Part shown: one piece after another, positions 41,866 to 53,800 of the stretch
Layout: each line of letters begins with the position of its first letter
How positions within the stretch are numbered: the first letter of the stretch is position 1
Assembly (NCBI GenBank): GCA_963921795.1
Contig: OY997645.1
Location: 34,823,082-34,887,081 of the forward strand
Reading direction: 5' to 3'
DNA: 64,000 nucleotides
Origin: Nannobrachium achirus
Taxonomy: Eukaryota > Chordata > Actinopteri > Myctophiformes > Myctophidae
Made by a program: the position numbers and the translations under genes
Notes under the pieces: generated by a model
What the model was told of the DNA's origin: nothing
Database searches by the model: none
What the model saw: only the letters and a program-made list of their open reading frames with translations

Positions 41866-44800
41866 CACATATATATTAGCCCAAAATAATCATATTTAAA
41901 CAAGAGACCCCTCCACCCTTATGAGCACAAACACTACAGTTGAGGCATTACATTTTGTATAATTCTATTCTATTGAGAAAATAGCAGATCTACATGCTTG
42001 GTAGATCGGCTATTTTCACAATTTCTGCCTCTAATATTTGTTTAATTTGCCATTTTAGAGGTACTCATACTGTTGAGTGAGAAAACAATGTTGCACATCA
42101 AGTTAATCATCTGGGGACCCCTCAAAATAATTTGGAGACCCCCCCTGGGTCCCGACCCACAGGTTGAGAACCACTGCCCTATACCACTAATATTATTAGT
42201 TATGTATTTATTTTTGAGGGGGTTCCAAATTGACCCTTTACAGATCCACTGATTTAAAGTGCTCTTGACTCCTGTATGAACGTTCAGCTTTGTATTACAA
42301 AGAAACTAAATAAAATATACGGTGGTTTCTTCAAACCACCGTATCTTCAGCTTTACAAGGTTGTAGCCTACAACAAAAACATATTCTGTCAATTTAGTTA
42401 GCAGAAGAGCTCTCACCTCGCACAGACTGTCTTGTACTTTGCAGTGTCTAAATACCTTTAGTTGTGATGGAATGGACACAGAAGTGCCAGCTTTTAATGC
42501 AGACTGCAGAGTGAACGCTCTGCTTCTCATTTGGTCACCAAGACGAAAACACTGGCACTTGTCGTGCATTTCATCAGTGTAAACCAGCATTAATTGCGTT
42601 TGCAGTGCTATCGTTCGGCTGAATCGGCTCTGCGCAGCGCAAGCTGCCGAGCTCTGCTCTGAGTCTGGTCTGAACAGCGACGCATCTGAACGAGGGAGGG
42701 AGGGAGGGATCGCAGCGGAGACAGCAGAGTAGTATGAATAATACACGTTCCGGGGTTAAGGGGTGGAAATCCGTCTTTCACGCTGTGTTTACAAACGAAC
42801 CACTGAACGTGCATTGTAAATGCCCATGATTTAACGCTGATATGCGCGAAACCCCGGACATTTGAAGGAATCTATAAAACCCCCCCGGACAGGCCGGACA
42901 GCCCCCTAAAAGAGGACATGTCCGGGCAAAAGAGGACGTATGGTCACCCTAATAAGGCCTAGTGTTGTTTCTGCCTTATCAACCATGGCCCCAAAACAAC
43001 AGTCTAACTGCCTTTGTGGAAATATACTAAGACGAACCCCACGTGTTTTTGATGGATGTGGCAACTTCCTCATATTAGCAGGAACCTATGTCCTACGCCT
43101 AACCGTCGTATACAGTATTCTTAATGTCTGACCACCATCTTGTTAGAGGAACGAGTAACTTTAGACTAGAGGATAGAGGACCCTCTATGCCTGTGTACTG
43201 TATGTCTGCCTGTGTCTGATTTTTCCTCTCAATACAACAATTTATGAATATAGTCCTGGGCTGTCTCTTGAGTCTTATTTTGGTGTGAAATAATTCTTCT
43301 GGTTATGGATTTATCATCTATCCTATATTTTTTTTAATATCAAGCATAGCAAACAAATGTGTTTTGCAAAGATTGGCCTCATGGTTTTGCTATAACAGGC
43401 TGATTAGAAAAAGATGGATGGAGGTTTGTTTTGTTTTATTTTTTAGCATAATAAAAACAGTACAAAAAGTAACGCTATAAAGTGGCGCTAAAACAGGCCA
43501 ATGTGGAAAGGGTGCCATTTGTTCCTTGAACTAGTGCGAATGTGTACTGATTTGTGTGATCTTTGGATAAAATCTGAAGGAGTAAAATCCAAAAATGTAT
43601 TTTACATAAGTCGGCCTCCTGTTGGTGCTATAAAAGGCAGATGTGAAAAATGCAGGGCAAAGATTTCCCCTTGGCCCCTAGGGAGTGTGCACTGTGCATA
43701 CAAAGTTTTACACTGATCAGTTCAACAAATCGGCCTGTTATAGTGCCACCATGAGGCTGATTAGAACATTTTTGGAAAGTGGAATTTCTTCCTATTGGAA
43801 TTACTATTACTGCCTATTGGGAATGTGCGTGCACAATTTCACCAAAATTTTTGTGCAAAAATTGGCCTCATGGTGGTGCTAGAACAAGTCCATGTGAAAA
43901 ATGTGGAGGTTCTGAATTGCGCCTGTTAGCTGGTAACAGACAGACGCACGCACGGACACACGCAGGGTGCAAAGCAGTCTCCCCTTGCCTTCGGGCCTGG
44001 CGGAGACAACAAAAAAGGTTTGTGATTGTGCACGCGTGTCTGCACATGTGTGTCTGTGTGTGTGTATATGCAGACATAGGGCTACATTATATGGTAGAAG
44101 CAAGTGGAGAGGCTTGATTCATTAGGCTGGCCCTCAATCTATGTTTAAAATTACTGAGTGAAGACGAGTTGGCAATAAGTACGTGTGTATTCCAGAGTAA
44201 AGAACCTTTGTGTTTAATAGAGAACTGGCTATGACTGTTACGGCTGAAGGGAGGATGGCGATTATAAGATTGTCTAGTATTATAATCATGAACTTCCGAG
44301 TTGTTCATAAAATATACTTTGAAAGGTGTAGGTAGCATATTTGAAAGGTTAGTGCATTTATAATATGAAAGAGCAGGTTCTACCTTGGCCTACTGGGAAT
44401 GTGCATGCAAAGTTTCACGCCGATTGGTCCAGCTTTTCCGAGATTAGCTGTTCACAGACCGATAAATGGAAAGGCCATTCTGCCATGTATTATTCCCTAG
44501 CGGGGCTAATAAACTTTTGATCTAGAGTGTGCGGCAGTATTCATCTTTTTGTTTTGTACCCACTACCCAGGGTTGCCATAATAGACTAAATGAGTCTGAT
44601 GGGATGCCTTTGTTGTCAGCTTATGCATACATTTGCTTCGAACTCTTGCCATCTAGAAACTGACTACATAGGAAGCCTTTCTACTTATGCAGATGTTAAT
44701 TTCCCTACATACTTCTTTTCCAATGCCTCCAGTGGACAGATTTAACTATTACAGATTTAATGAATTTCAGAGCGTGCAGCAACATGGACATAAAATAAAT

Positions 44801-47800
44801 GTTTAAAGAACGCTAGAAAGTCAGTGGCAGGAATTAGCTGAATTGATGTGGCTTTTTATAATGGCTGACCTTATATAGACATATAGACGGTATATACTGT
44901 ACTTATATATCCACCTCTTTCCGTGAGAGTTTACTGGAGATTATTTGGACCACACTTCCGGTTTAACAGCAGACATACAAGCTCACGTCGCGTCGCAGAT
45001 GCAGCCCGTTGTGAGCTTGTAAATCACGTCTGCGCAATGCACTTTGGGGTGTTGGAAAGCCGTGGATAGACACTTCATATTCATCAATTAGATGAACACC
45101 TCCAAATTACCGTGATGCTGTAACCAGACTAACCACTGTTGGCAATACTCACGTCCCACACCTGACTCGGTTTGAATTTATGGCTTGGTCAACTTCTCTC
45201 TAAGCTCTCTGAAGCTTTGGTGTGGAATGGTTGTTAGTCTAGAGAAAGTCATAAATCAAAACATGTTTCGGTTTGCCATTATCTATTAATACTCTGCAGC
45301 TCCTGCTGTAGAGTTCTGGAAACTGCAGGAACTGGCATGCTTTCCCTCTCCCCAAAGACTGAGAGACTTCCTCTGTAAGATGGAGGTGAAAAGACAATGC
45401 TTCAAAGTTGCCTGGGTTGTGATTGATTTACTCATCCCTCTATGGTCTGCTGCCTGCACTGACAGTGACAGCTGTGGAGGTGGAACTGTGCTCAATGCCT
45501 TAATTGAGCCGAGTGCTCAGGGCTTAAATGCCACAGGCACAAAACCCACACAATTAGGACCGCCTAATGACATGGAGTATTAAGCATTATTTTTCTAAAT
45601 AACCCAGTGGGGTTTAATTCTGCAAAAGACTATATGAGTGACTTGTAAAACAAAATGGGCCTAGATTTTCTATTTTATGATGTCATGCAAATCCATTTCA
45701 AACGGTTTGCACGCCAGCTATTGATGCCAAAGAGGTGGATGTACTGTAACATATGTAGGCCATTCTGTGAACATGTATAATACTTTTTTTGTTACCTTGA
45801 TTGATACAAAATTACTCTGTCTGGCTTTTCAGAATCAAGACGATATGCACGCCATCTATGACAGTCAACTGGGTAAGTCTATTTTTTTTGTAAAAAAATA
45901 ATTCATGTAAGAGTAAGGTTTTAACACATTGCTTATGATAACATTAAGCTCAGCCCTTAGACATAATTTATTTTAATTGGAAGCATTAATTTATGTGGGT
46001 GACATTATGTTACAGTCTGTTACAGTTCTGTTTAATATTCACATGCACCAGAACAAATTTGTCTAATCCAGAAGCACATCCTACAGAAATAGGAATTACC
46101 TTACACTGTACCCATCAGTCATCCAAAATATCTAAATCAAAACCAAAACCTTTGTTTCTTTTTTAGCTTGAAATAACACCACAGTTGCACTTTTCCCCAA
46201 TAACAATGATTTTCTGGAGCTTGCAGAGGAGTTTGAAGCAATACATTGTTCATTGAATTGGGTCACAATGGAAGCAAAGGCATATAAAAGCTTAATGCTC
46301 TCATTTGGCGCCTCAACAAAGACAGGAAACAATCTGAGTAAATGGGGCTACACTACAATAGTTATGCCATATTATTTGCTATGTTTTTATTGGTGAAAAG
46401 GCTACGCAGTTGCTTATTCACAGCATGTTGCTTGTTGGGATAAAAGCATCAAGGCTGGTCTTCTTTTTTTTTTTTACTTGATTTGTATTTGCAGTTCGTT
46501 ACATGGACAAAACATTTGCAGGGTCAACATCATTACATCGTTTTAGTGATCACATTTTAATCCATGTCAGCTATTCATTTTGTTGGGTTATGTTTTCAGT
46601 CCATTTCTCCCATTTCTCAAGGAACAGTTCTTCTTGTATCCTGAGTTTGTGTGTAAATCTCTCCATCACATATATTTCCTCCACAATGCACAGCTTCTGC
46701 TCAAAAGTTGGAGGGTCACTTTTATACCACAGTCTTGTTATTGCTTTTTTGCTGGCTGCCAGCAGCAAGGCAGGTGTTTCCTTTGTTAAGACAATGTTGT
46801 GAGCGGGGGCACGGTAGCACAGTGGTTAGCGCTTCGCCTCACAGCTAGAAGGTCCTGGGTTCGATTCCCGCCGGGGGACGCTGTGGGTGCTGGTGGCGTA
46901 TTCCTCCCTCTGCGTCATCAGCGCCCACACCCTAGGTGGGGTTGGCGATAGGGCCTTTCTGTGTGGAGTTTGCATGTTCTCCCCGTGTCTCCTAGGGTTG
47001 ATACCCTCACAAAAACATGCAGTAATCCTGGTCTCAATAATACCTCCCCCTGGCCAGCCAGGGCGCCTGATGGAGGGGAAAGGAACTGGTTGGAATAACG
47101 TGTTCCTTCCACGCGCTACGTCCAAACCAGGTAAATTTCCACTGTCAGGTGAAAAGAAGCAACTTGGACTCCTCATGTATAGAAGGAAGCATGAGGTCAG
47201 TCCGTTGTCTCCCCAGGCGCAACAGAGGGAGAGCAGAGCCCAGGATTACATAGGCAATTGGCACTGGGTGAAAATGTTCATGTTGTGGCATGTTCATTTA
47301 CTGTGTACAAGCATCATATAATGTATATACTGTAACAGGCTCGGGCTAGTTGAGAGAGCTTTGTGGGTGCAGTGACACAAACACAGGATTTCAAGTCCCC
47401 TCTGGCAAGTGGCCAGGGCATTTATTAACACAAAAAGTCACTCAGCAAAAGTCAACTCAAAGTCTCTGTCCCTCTCTGGGAAATAAACACTTCTCTTTGT
47501 TTGGGGAGCACGCCTGCTCTCCTCACACTCCTCACACACTCTGGCCTCCCCACACTCTGAGGCCTTGATTTTCCCCTCAGCCAGGTGTGTGCTAGATCGG
47601 CATTGGTTGGAGCCAACGAGCTGGAATGTAGGTGGCCCCTATCACCATGCCCCTCACTCTGTCCCTGTCCCTCACCCCATTACACACCCCCCTCCCCAGT
47701 GTGCGCCTAGTCGGAGGGGCGAACGATGTCCAGAGGGCGTCCCTCCGGGACAGGGCATCCGCATTCCCATGTTTGGCTCCAGACCTGTGAATGACAGAAA

Positions 47801-50800
47801 AGTCAAAATCCTGCAGAGTGAGAAACCATCTAGCTACTCTGGCATTTGTGTCCTTTTTCTTGGTCATCCATACGAGGGGAGCATGGTCAGTTACCAGCGT
47901 GAACCTGCGACCCATGAGGTAGTATTGGAGCTGTTCTAGTGCCCACTTAATGGCAAGACCTTCTTTTTCCACAGTGGCAAATGCCTTTTCCCGGGCATCC
48001 AGTTTCCTGCTGACATAAAGTATGGGATGCTCCTCACCTTGAAACTCCTGTGCCAGTACTGCCCCGACCCCCACCTCCGAGGCATCCGTTTGCACAATAA
48101 ATTCTTTGCTAAAGTCCGGGGTCATCAGGACTGGCTGCGTACAGAGGGCATCTTTCAGGCGTTGAAAGGCACTTTCTATTTCCTCCGTCCAAGTCACCAT
48201 GTGAGGCCGAGATTTCTTCGTCAGGTCTGACAGGGGGGCAGCTATTGTGGAGTAATTGGAAATAAAGCGAGAATAATAAGAAGCAAGACCCAAGAAACTT
48301 TTTACCTGGGCCTTGTTGACAGGTCGGGGCCACTCTTGGATCGCCTGGACTTTGCGTTCCTGTGGTTTCACATTTCCTCGTCCTATTGTGAAACCAAGGT
48401 ACTCTGACTCTTCAAGACCCAGCTTACACTTTTTGGGGTTGGCTGTTAGGCCGGCCTGACGAAGAGCCTCCACCACTGCTCCGAGCCGCAGGAGATGGTC
48501 CTCCCAGGTCATGCTCTGTATAACGACATCATCCAAATATGCAGCAGCATACTCACGGTGGGGTTTCAGAACTCTGTCCATCAGTCTCTGGAACGTGGCA
48601 GGGGCCCCGTGCAGACCAAAAGGCAGAACAGTGTAATGGTAGAGTCCAGAGGGTGCTGTGAACGCTGTCTTCTCCTTCGAGTCCGCTGCCAGGGGCACCT
48701 GCCAGTATCCCTTGGTGAGGTCCAGAGTGCTGATGTACCGGGCATCTCCAAGGCGGTCAATGAGTTCATCCACCCTGGGCATAGGATATGCATCAAATTT
48801 TGAAACGTCATTCAATTTCCTAAAATCATTGCAAAACCTTTTCGTTGAGTCAGGCTTGGGTACCAGGACCACTGGGCTTGCCCATTCACTGAACGACTCC
48901 TCGATCACGCCCAATTTCAACATCTTTTGGACCTCCTCCTCAATAATGGCTCGTCTGGCTTCTGGGATCCTGTAGGGTCTGATTTTTACCTTTTTGCCGG
49001 GTTCTGTCCAGATGTGATGCTGTATGACCTTAGTACGGCCAGGTTTAGGTGAGAAGACATCTGTGTTCTGTTGCACCAACTCTTTCATTTGTTGGGTCTG
49101 AATTTTGGACAGCCCTGGGCCATAGGTCACCTCTTCGACTGCATTTCCTGTAGGGGGAGACAAGGGCACTTGCGGGGACACAGATATTAAAGCCTCCCTA
49201 GAATGCCATCTCTTCAACAAATTCACATGGTAAATTTGTGCCTTTTTCCGACGGCCTGGCTGGCTGACTTTATAATTTACGGGTCCCACCTTTTCTATGA
49301 CCTCATAGGGCCCTTTCCAGGTGGCTAGAAACTTATGCTCAGTTGTGGGTATCAACACCAGCACTTTATCGCCCACCTGGAATTCTCTGGTTTGCGCCCC
49401 TCTGTTGTAGGCCTTCCTCTATGCCTCTTGCGCCTGAGCCATGTGTTCCCTCACTATCGGCCATAACACCTTCATGCGCTCCCTCAGTACCTCTACATGT
49501 TCCACCAGGCTGCGGTGGGGGCTTGGTTGCTCCTCCCAGGCCTCCTTAGCAATGTCCAACAGTCCACGAGGTTGTCTCCCATACAGGAGCTCAAAGGGGC
49601 TGAATCCTGTGGAGGCCTGTGGGACTTCTCTGATCGAAAACATTAGTAAGGGCAACAGCTGGTCCCAGTTCTTGCCATCTTTATCCATAACCTTCTTTAA
49701 CATGCCTTTTAAAGATTTTATAAACCTCTCAGAGAGGCCATCAGACTGGGGATGAAAGACAGAAGTACGGAGTTGTTTTACCTGCAGCAGCTGGCACAGA
49801 TGTTTCATGATATTCGACATGAACGGAGTCCCTTGGTCTGTCAAAATTTCCTTGGGAATTCCCACTCGACTGAACAGCTGTAACAGTTCACGAGCAATCC
49901 CTTTTGCCACCATCGTTCTCAATGGGATGGCCTCTGGATACCTGGTGGCATAATCGACAACAACCAAAATGTACCTATAGCCCTTTGCGGATTTCACCAG
50001 GGGCCCCACCAGGTCCATACCAATCCTTTCAAAGGGAACATCAATAATGGGGAGAGGAATCAAGGGATTTCGAAAATGGGGTTTTGGTGCCACCATCTGG
50101 CATTCAGGGCAAGTGCGGCAGTAGTCTTCCACTGCTCTTACCATACCAGGCCAATGGAACCTCTTTGAAATCAGGACATGACTGTGAGCTAGATGCAGGA
50201 CATTGGAAACATACGATCTGGGCACCACCAACAGTTCTCGGACTTGACCGTCAACCTGGCGAGCATAATACAGCAGTTTATTTTTTATCTTAAACCGGGG
50301 AAACACCAGTTCACTCACCCCGGGGGCTTTCTGCCCCTCGATCTCCGTGACATTGCTCCTGGCAGGTATCAGGTTTGGGTCTTCTAGCTGTGCCGTACCA
50401 AATTGTCCCCTGAGACTGAGGCAACAGCAACTCTCCACCCTCTGCCTCATCTGAGCTATTACTAGCTGGGAAGGCCTGGAAAGGGTTCTCTACATCATCA
50501 TCGGACGTCGGCTCCGCTGAGCTGCTTTCATCTCCCCCTGGGGCGGCACAGCCGAGCTTGGACTGGTCCTTTGGGGAAGAAGGCTGAGGGGAGGTTAACT
50601 TAGGTCTACAGTTTAATTTGACTGAGCAATTTTGTTTTTTCCCACTCACCTTCTTCCTCTCTCTCAGCTTAGAGTACAAGGGGCAGTCACGGCCCAGTAG
50701 GACTGGCACAGGAAGATTGGCGACCACACCTACTTGCATGGTGCAGCGGCCCCGTCCTGTGGTGAGATGTATGACATTGGTTGGATAATGTTTAGTATCA

Positions 50801-53800
50801 CCATGCACACAGGAGACAGGCACTAACTTCCCAGGACGCTGACGCTCCAATAGCTGAGGTTGGATGAGGGACACCACGCTCCCGGAGTCCACCAGGGCCT
50901 GTGTCATTTTACCATTTATCTGGACTGGAACCAAGGGAAGAGAATTTTCATCCTTCACCCAACAGGAGTAATTCATATGGCAAGGCTTCCCGGAGGACAC
51001 TTCAGTGGGCATCTCTTCATCCCTGGAGGGGCAATCCCAGGCGAGATGACCGAGCTCTCCACATTCGAAGCACCTCCTTCTGTCCGCCCCAAATGGTTGG
51101 CGTCTCCGTCGTACCACTTCTTCTCCTTGCGACGACCCCCTTCCCTCAGGGGCGGGCTTCTCTGTTGTTCTCTTTGGCCGGGTGATTTCGGGCCGGTCCA
51201 TCCTTCCCGCTTTCAACACACCTGCTGTGACTTGATGACTTTCCACCAGGTTCAGAAGTTCATCAGTACTCATAGGATTTCCATGGCTCACCATTTTCCT
51301 TGCGTCGTAGGGCAGCGCTCTGATGAACTTATCCATGACCACCCTCTCCAGGACGCTCAGCTTCTCTGCTTCATGAGTGAGCCAGGCCCTGGCCAGCCTG
51401 GAGAGGTCATACAGTTGGGCTCTGGGCGACGCCTCTGCGTTGTATTTCCACTCATAAAACCTCTGGGCTGGCCCGGTGAGGAATGGACCTACCAGCTCTG
51501 ACCACTCAGTTCCTGGCCAGCCCTCCCGCATAGCAGTGCGCTCAAAAGACACAAGATAGGCCTCCACATCATCACTGTCCGTCATCTTCGGCAGGAACCG
51601 ACTGGGGCTAGGCTGGTTAGGCTGGTGGGGGCCAGGCTGAGAAGGTCTCCCTGCTACTGCGGTCGCCATTTTCTGGACCTCAGCATGGAGGAGGCCATTT
51701 TGCCTTTGTTGTTCAGCCAGCATTTCCCGTGACAAAGCTTGCTGCTCTAGAGAGATCCTCACCAACTCATGCAATACCGTATCCATTCTGTCGATATTGT
51801 GCTGTCACTACACCTGCTCTCTACCCGGATTCTCCACCAGTGTAACAGGCTCGGGCTAGTTGAGAGAGCTTTGTGGGTGCAGTGACACAAACACAGGATT
51901 TCAAGTCCCCTCTGGCAAGTGGCCACTGGCCAGGGCATTTATTAACACAAAAAGTCACTCAGCAAAAGTCAACTCAAAGTCTCTGTCCCTCTCTGGGAAA
52001 TAAACACTTCTCTTTGTTTGGGGAGCACGCCTGCTCTCCTCACACTCCTCACACACTCTGGCCTCCCCACACTCTGAGGCCTTGATTTTCCCCTCAGCCA
52101 GGTGTGTGCTAGATCGGCATTGGTTGGAGCCAACGAGCTGGAATGTAGGTGGCCCCTATCACCATGCCCCTCACTCTGTCCCTGTCCCTCACCCCATTAC
52201 AATACATTATTAAGAAGTTCAACTATATGGCTCAAAGAATGGTTAGAGAATTTCAATTCTGTTAAGCCCAAAATGTACTTATGATGATCGACATAAATTA
52301 ATTAAATTAAGTTTACTGAGATTAGAGTTGCTCTGGAATACCACAGAAGAACATTTTAAAAGCATTTAAAACTTTGTGAAAGTAGTGTTATCCTAAATAA
52401 TAATACTTAATATTACTGTAACAATCTCTGTATTGGTGGGAAAACCCCAATTATTCCTTTTTTTTGTTTGTTTTAAGTTTGACTCTCTTCCCCTGAATTG
52501 GTATTATATGAAATCCATACATTATTATCAACCTTCAGCAACATTTCTTTTGAATTAAAGTAAAGCCAAACACCCTCTATTCAGTTCATGTTGATATAGA
52601 CTTTTTTTTAAATCGGATCAAAACTGAAATGTGCTCTGAAAAGAAAATCCCCAGAGCACTGTGTCCCATAATTAGTGTAAACCTCTCCCAAGGCATTTAA
52701 CAGAATATGTGCTTTGGTTAAATAATAGTTTCCCAGAAAATTAGCTGTTTTTCTTTTAAGATCTGGAATTACACTTAGGTTTGTGAAGAATTAGAGTTAT
52801 TAGGGAGAATTATCCCTATAGACTTTATCTGTTCTGAGATATAATTATATTTGAAAGACTAGGGGCCTAAGGGGATATAATATCAGTCACTATAAGTATA
52901 ATTGATAAATATAACCAGTTGATAATGATGGCATTAAATTTAGATGTAGAGGTTATTCAACATTGTTTATGGAAATGGAGGTTAATGGCCTTCTTAATTC
53001 CAGGGCTAAAACCTTTTAGCAAGATTGTTTACATTTAAGTAGAACTATTGTAGATGATATTTTTATTAGTAACATACTGTAAAAATACAGGAAGAACCCC
53101 AAATTTTGGCAAGCAGAGCTGCTTGCCAATCCCTGCTTTTCAAAGATAAGCATTTAGATGAGGCAGCCTTGATTAGGATCAAGCTTGCTATTCACCCAGT
53201 CGACAAAATCAGTAATGTAAATTGCCACTGAAGAGCATGATTGTAGAATGAGATATCGTCACCTTCTCTAACAAAATGAAAGGCATTAAAGTACTCATGA
53301 CTCGTACAGTGAATTAGAAACCTAGAAAAAGTGCTCCTCGTAGCACAGGTCTCCGCTAAATCAGGTAGGTTATTGTGGCCTCCTGGTGGCGTTATAATAG
53401 GCCAATGTGAAAAGGGTGGCATTTCTTCCTCTGCCTTTCATGGCAATCGGACAATGTGTTCATGATTTGAGGCATTTTATTCGAAAACAATATTTTTGCC
53501 AAATCAGCCTGCTGGTGGCGCTATAACAGGCCAATGTGAAAATGATGGCATTTCGTCCTCGGCCTAGTGGGAATGTCAGTCCAAAGTTTCACGGCAATCG
53601 CATGCTGTGTTCATGATTTGAGGCATTTTATTCAAAACAAGCCACTTGTGCAAACTTCAGTTGGCAACTGTAGCCATTCAGGGTGGAATATGAAAAATCA
53701 AACCGATATACTGTATACCGATTTGCGTGATGTGTGGACAAAATCTGAAAGAGTTATGTCAAAATGTGTTTTGTAAAAATCTGCCTGCTGGTGGTGCTAT

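Larger units (their letters stand above)
41758..42951. mobile_element. hAT element with 8-bp duplication and nested insertions
   Basis: Terminal inverted repeats TAGGGTGACCATA ... TATGGTCACCCTA are flanked by exact ATAAGGCC (41750-41757 and 42952-42959). The inner right end has gaggacatgtccgggcaaaa, a common hAT end in fish. Nested inside are an (ACGC)n tract (41812-41868) and a truncated second hAT (about 41880-42178). The 42306-42820 interior shows no transposase motif I recognise. Confidence 0.9.
29634..45832 (+). other. b3glct: b3glct intron 2
   Basis: About 16 kb. It holds LINE tail remnants, the 32157-33314 Helentron-like element, a duplicated 170-bp segment, three SINE pieces, a second CTGG-family element (38050-38484), the inverted TTAA element (40439-40963), a hAT element with nested insertions (41758-42951) and a LINE coding remnant (44090-44340). 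I see nothing in 35910-36950, 37200-38000, 38730-40400 or 45100-45832. Confidence 0.6.
47331..52201 (-). mobile_element. Gmr1-like Ty3/gypsy LTR retrotransposon, near-intact
   Basis: LTRs at both ends begin TGT and end ACA and are flanked by ATAC (47327-47330 and 52202-52205). Reading on the minus strand the order is gag, protease, integrase, reverse transcriptase, RNase H. In usual Ty3/gypsy elements integrase is last; integrase before reverse transcriptase is the Gmr1 arrangement described in deuterostomes. The LTRs are identical apart from one 7-bp indel, so the insertion is recent. Coding is interrupted by a frame change between gag-protease and integrase and by one in-frame TAG. Confidence 0.95.

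Noticed and set aside
42306-42746. 146-codon minus-strand frame inside a hAT element
   Set aside because: No transposase or other domain; probably chance in GC-richer sequence.
46804-46880. Possible tRNA gene
   Set aside because: It has A- and B-box-like promoters but no complete cloverleaf and continues into a SINE body shared with other copies. The same holds for 34481, 37010 and 58060.
47592-51501. Plus-strand open frames (up to 213 codons) opposite gag and pol
   Set aside because: Antisense shadows of the retrotransposon genes, with no recognisable motifs.
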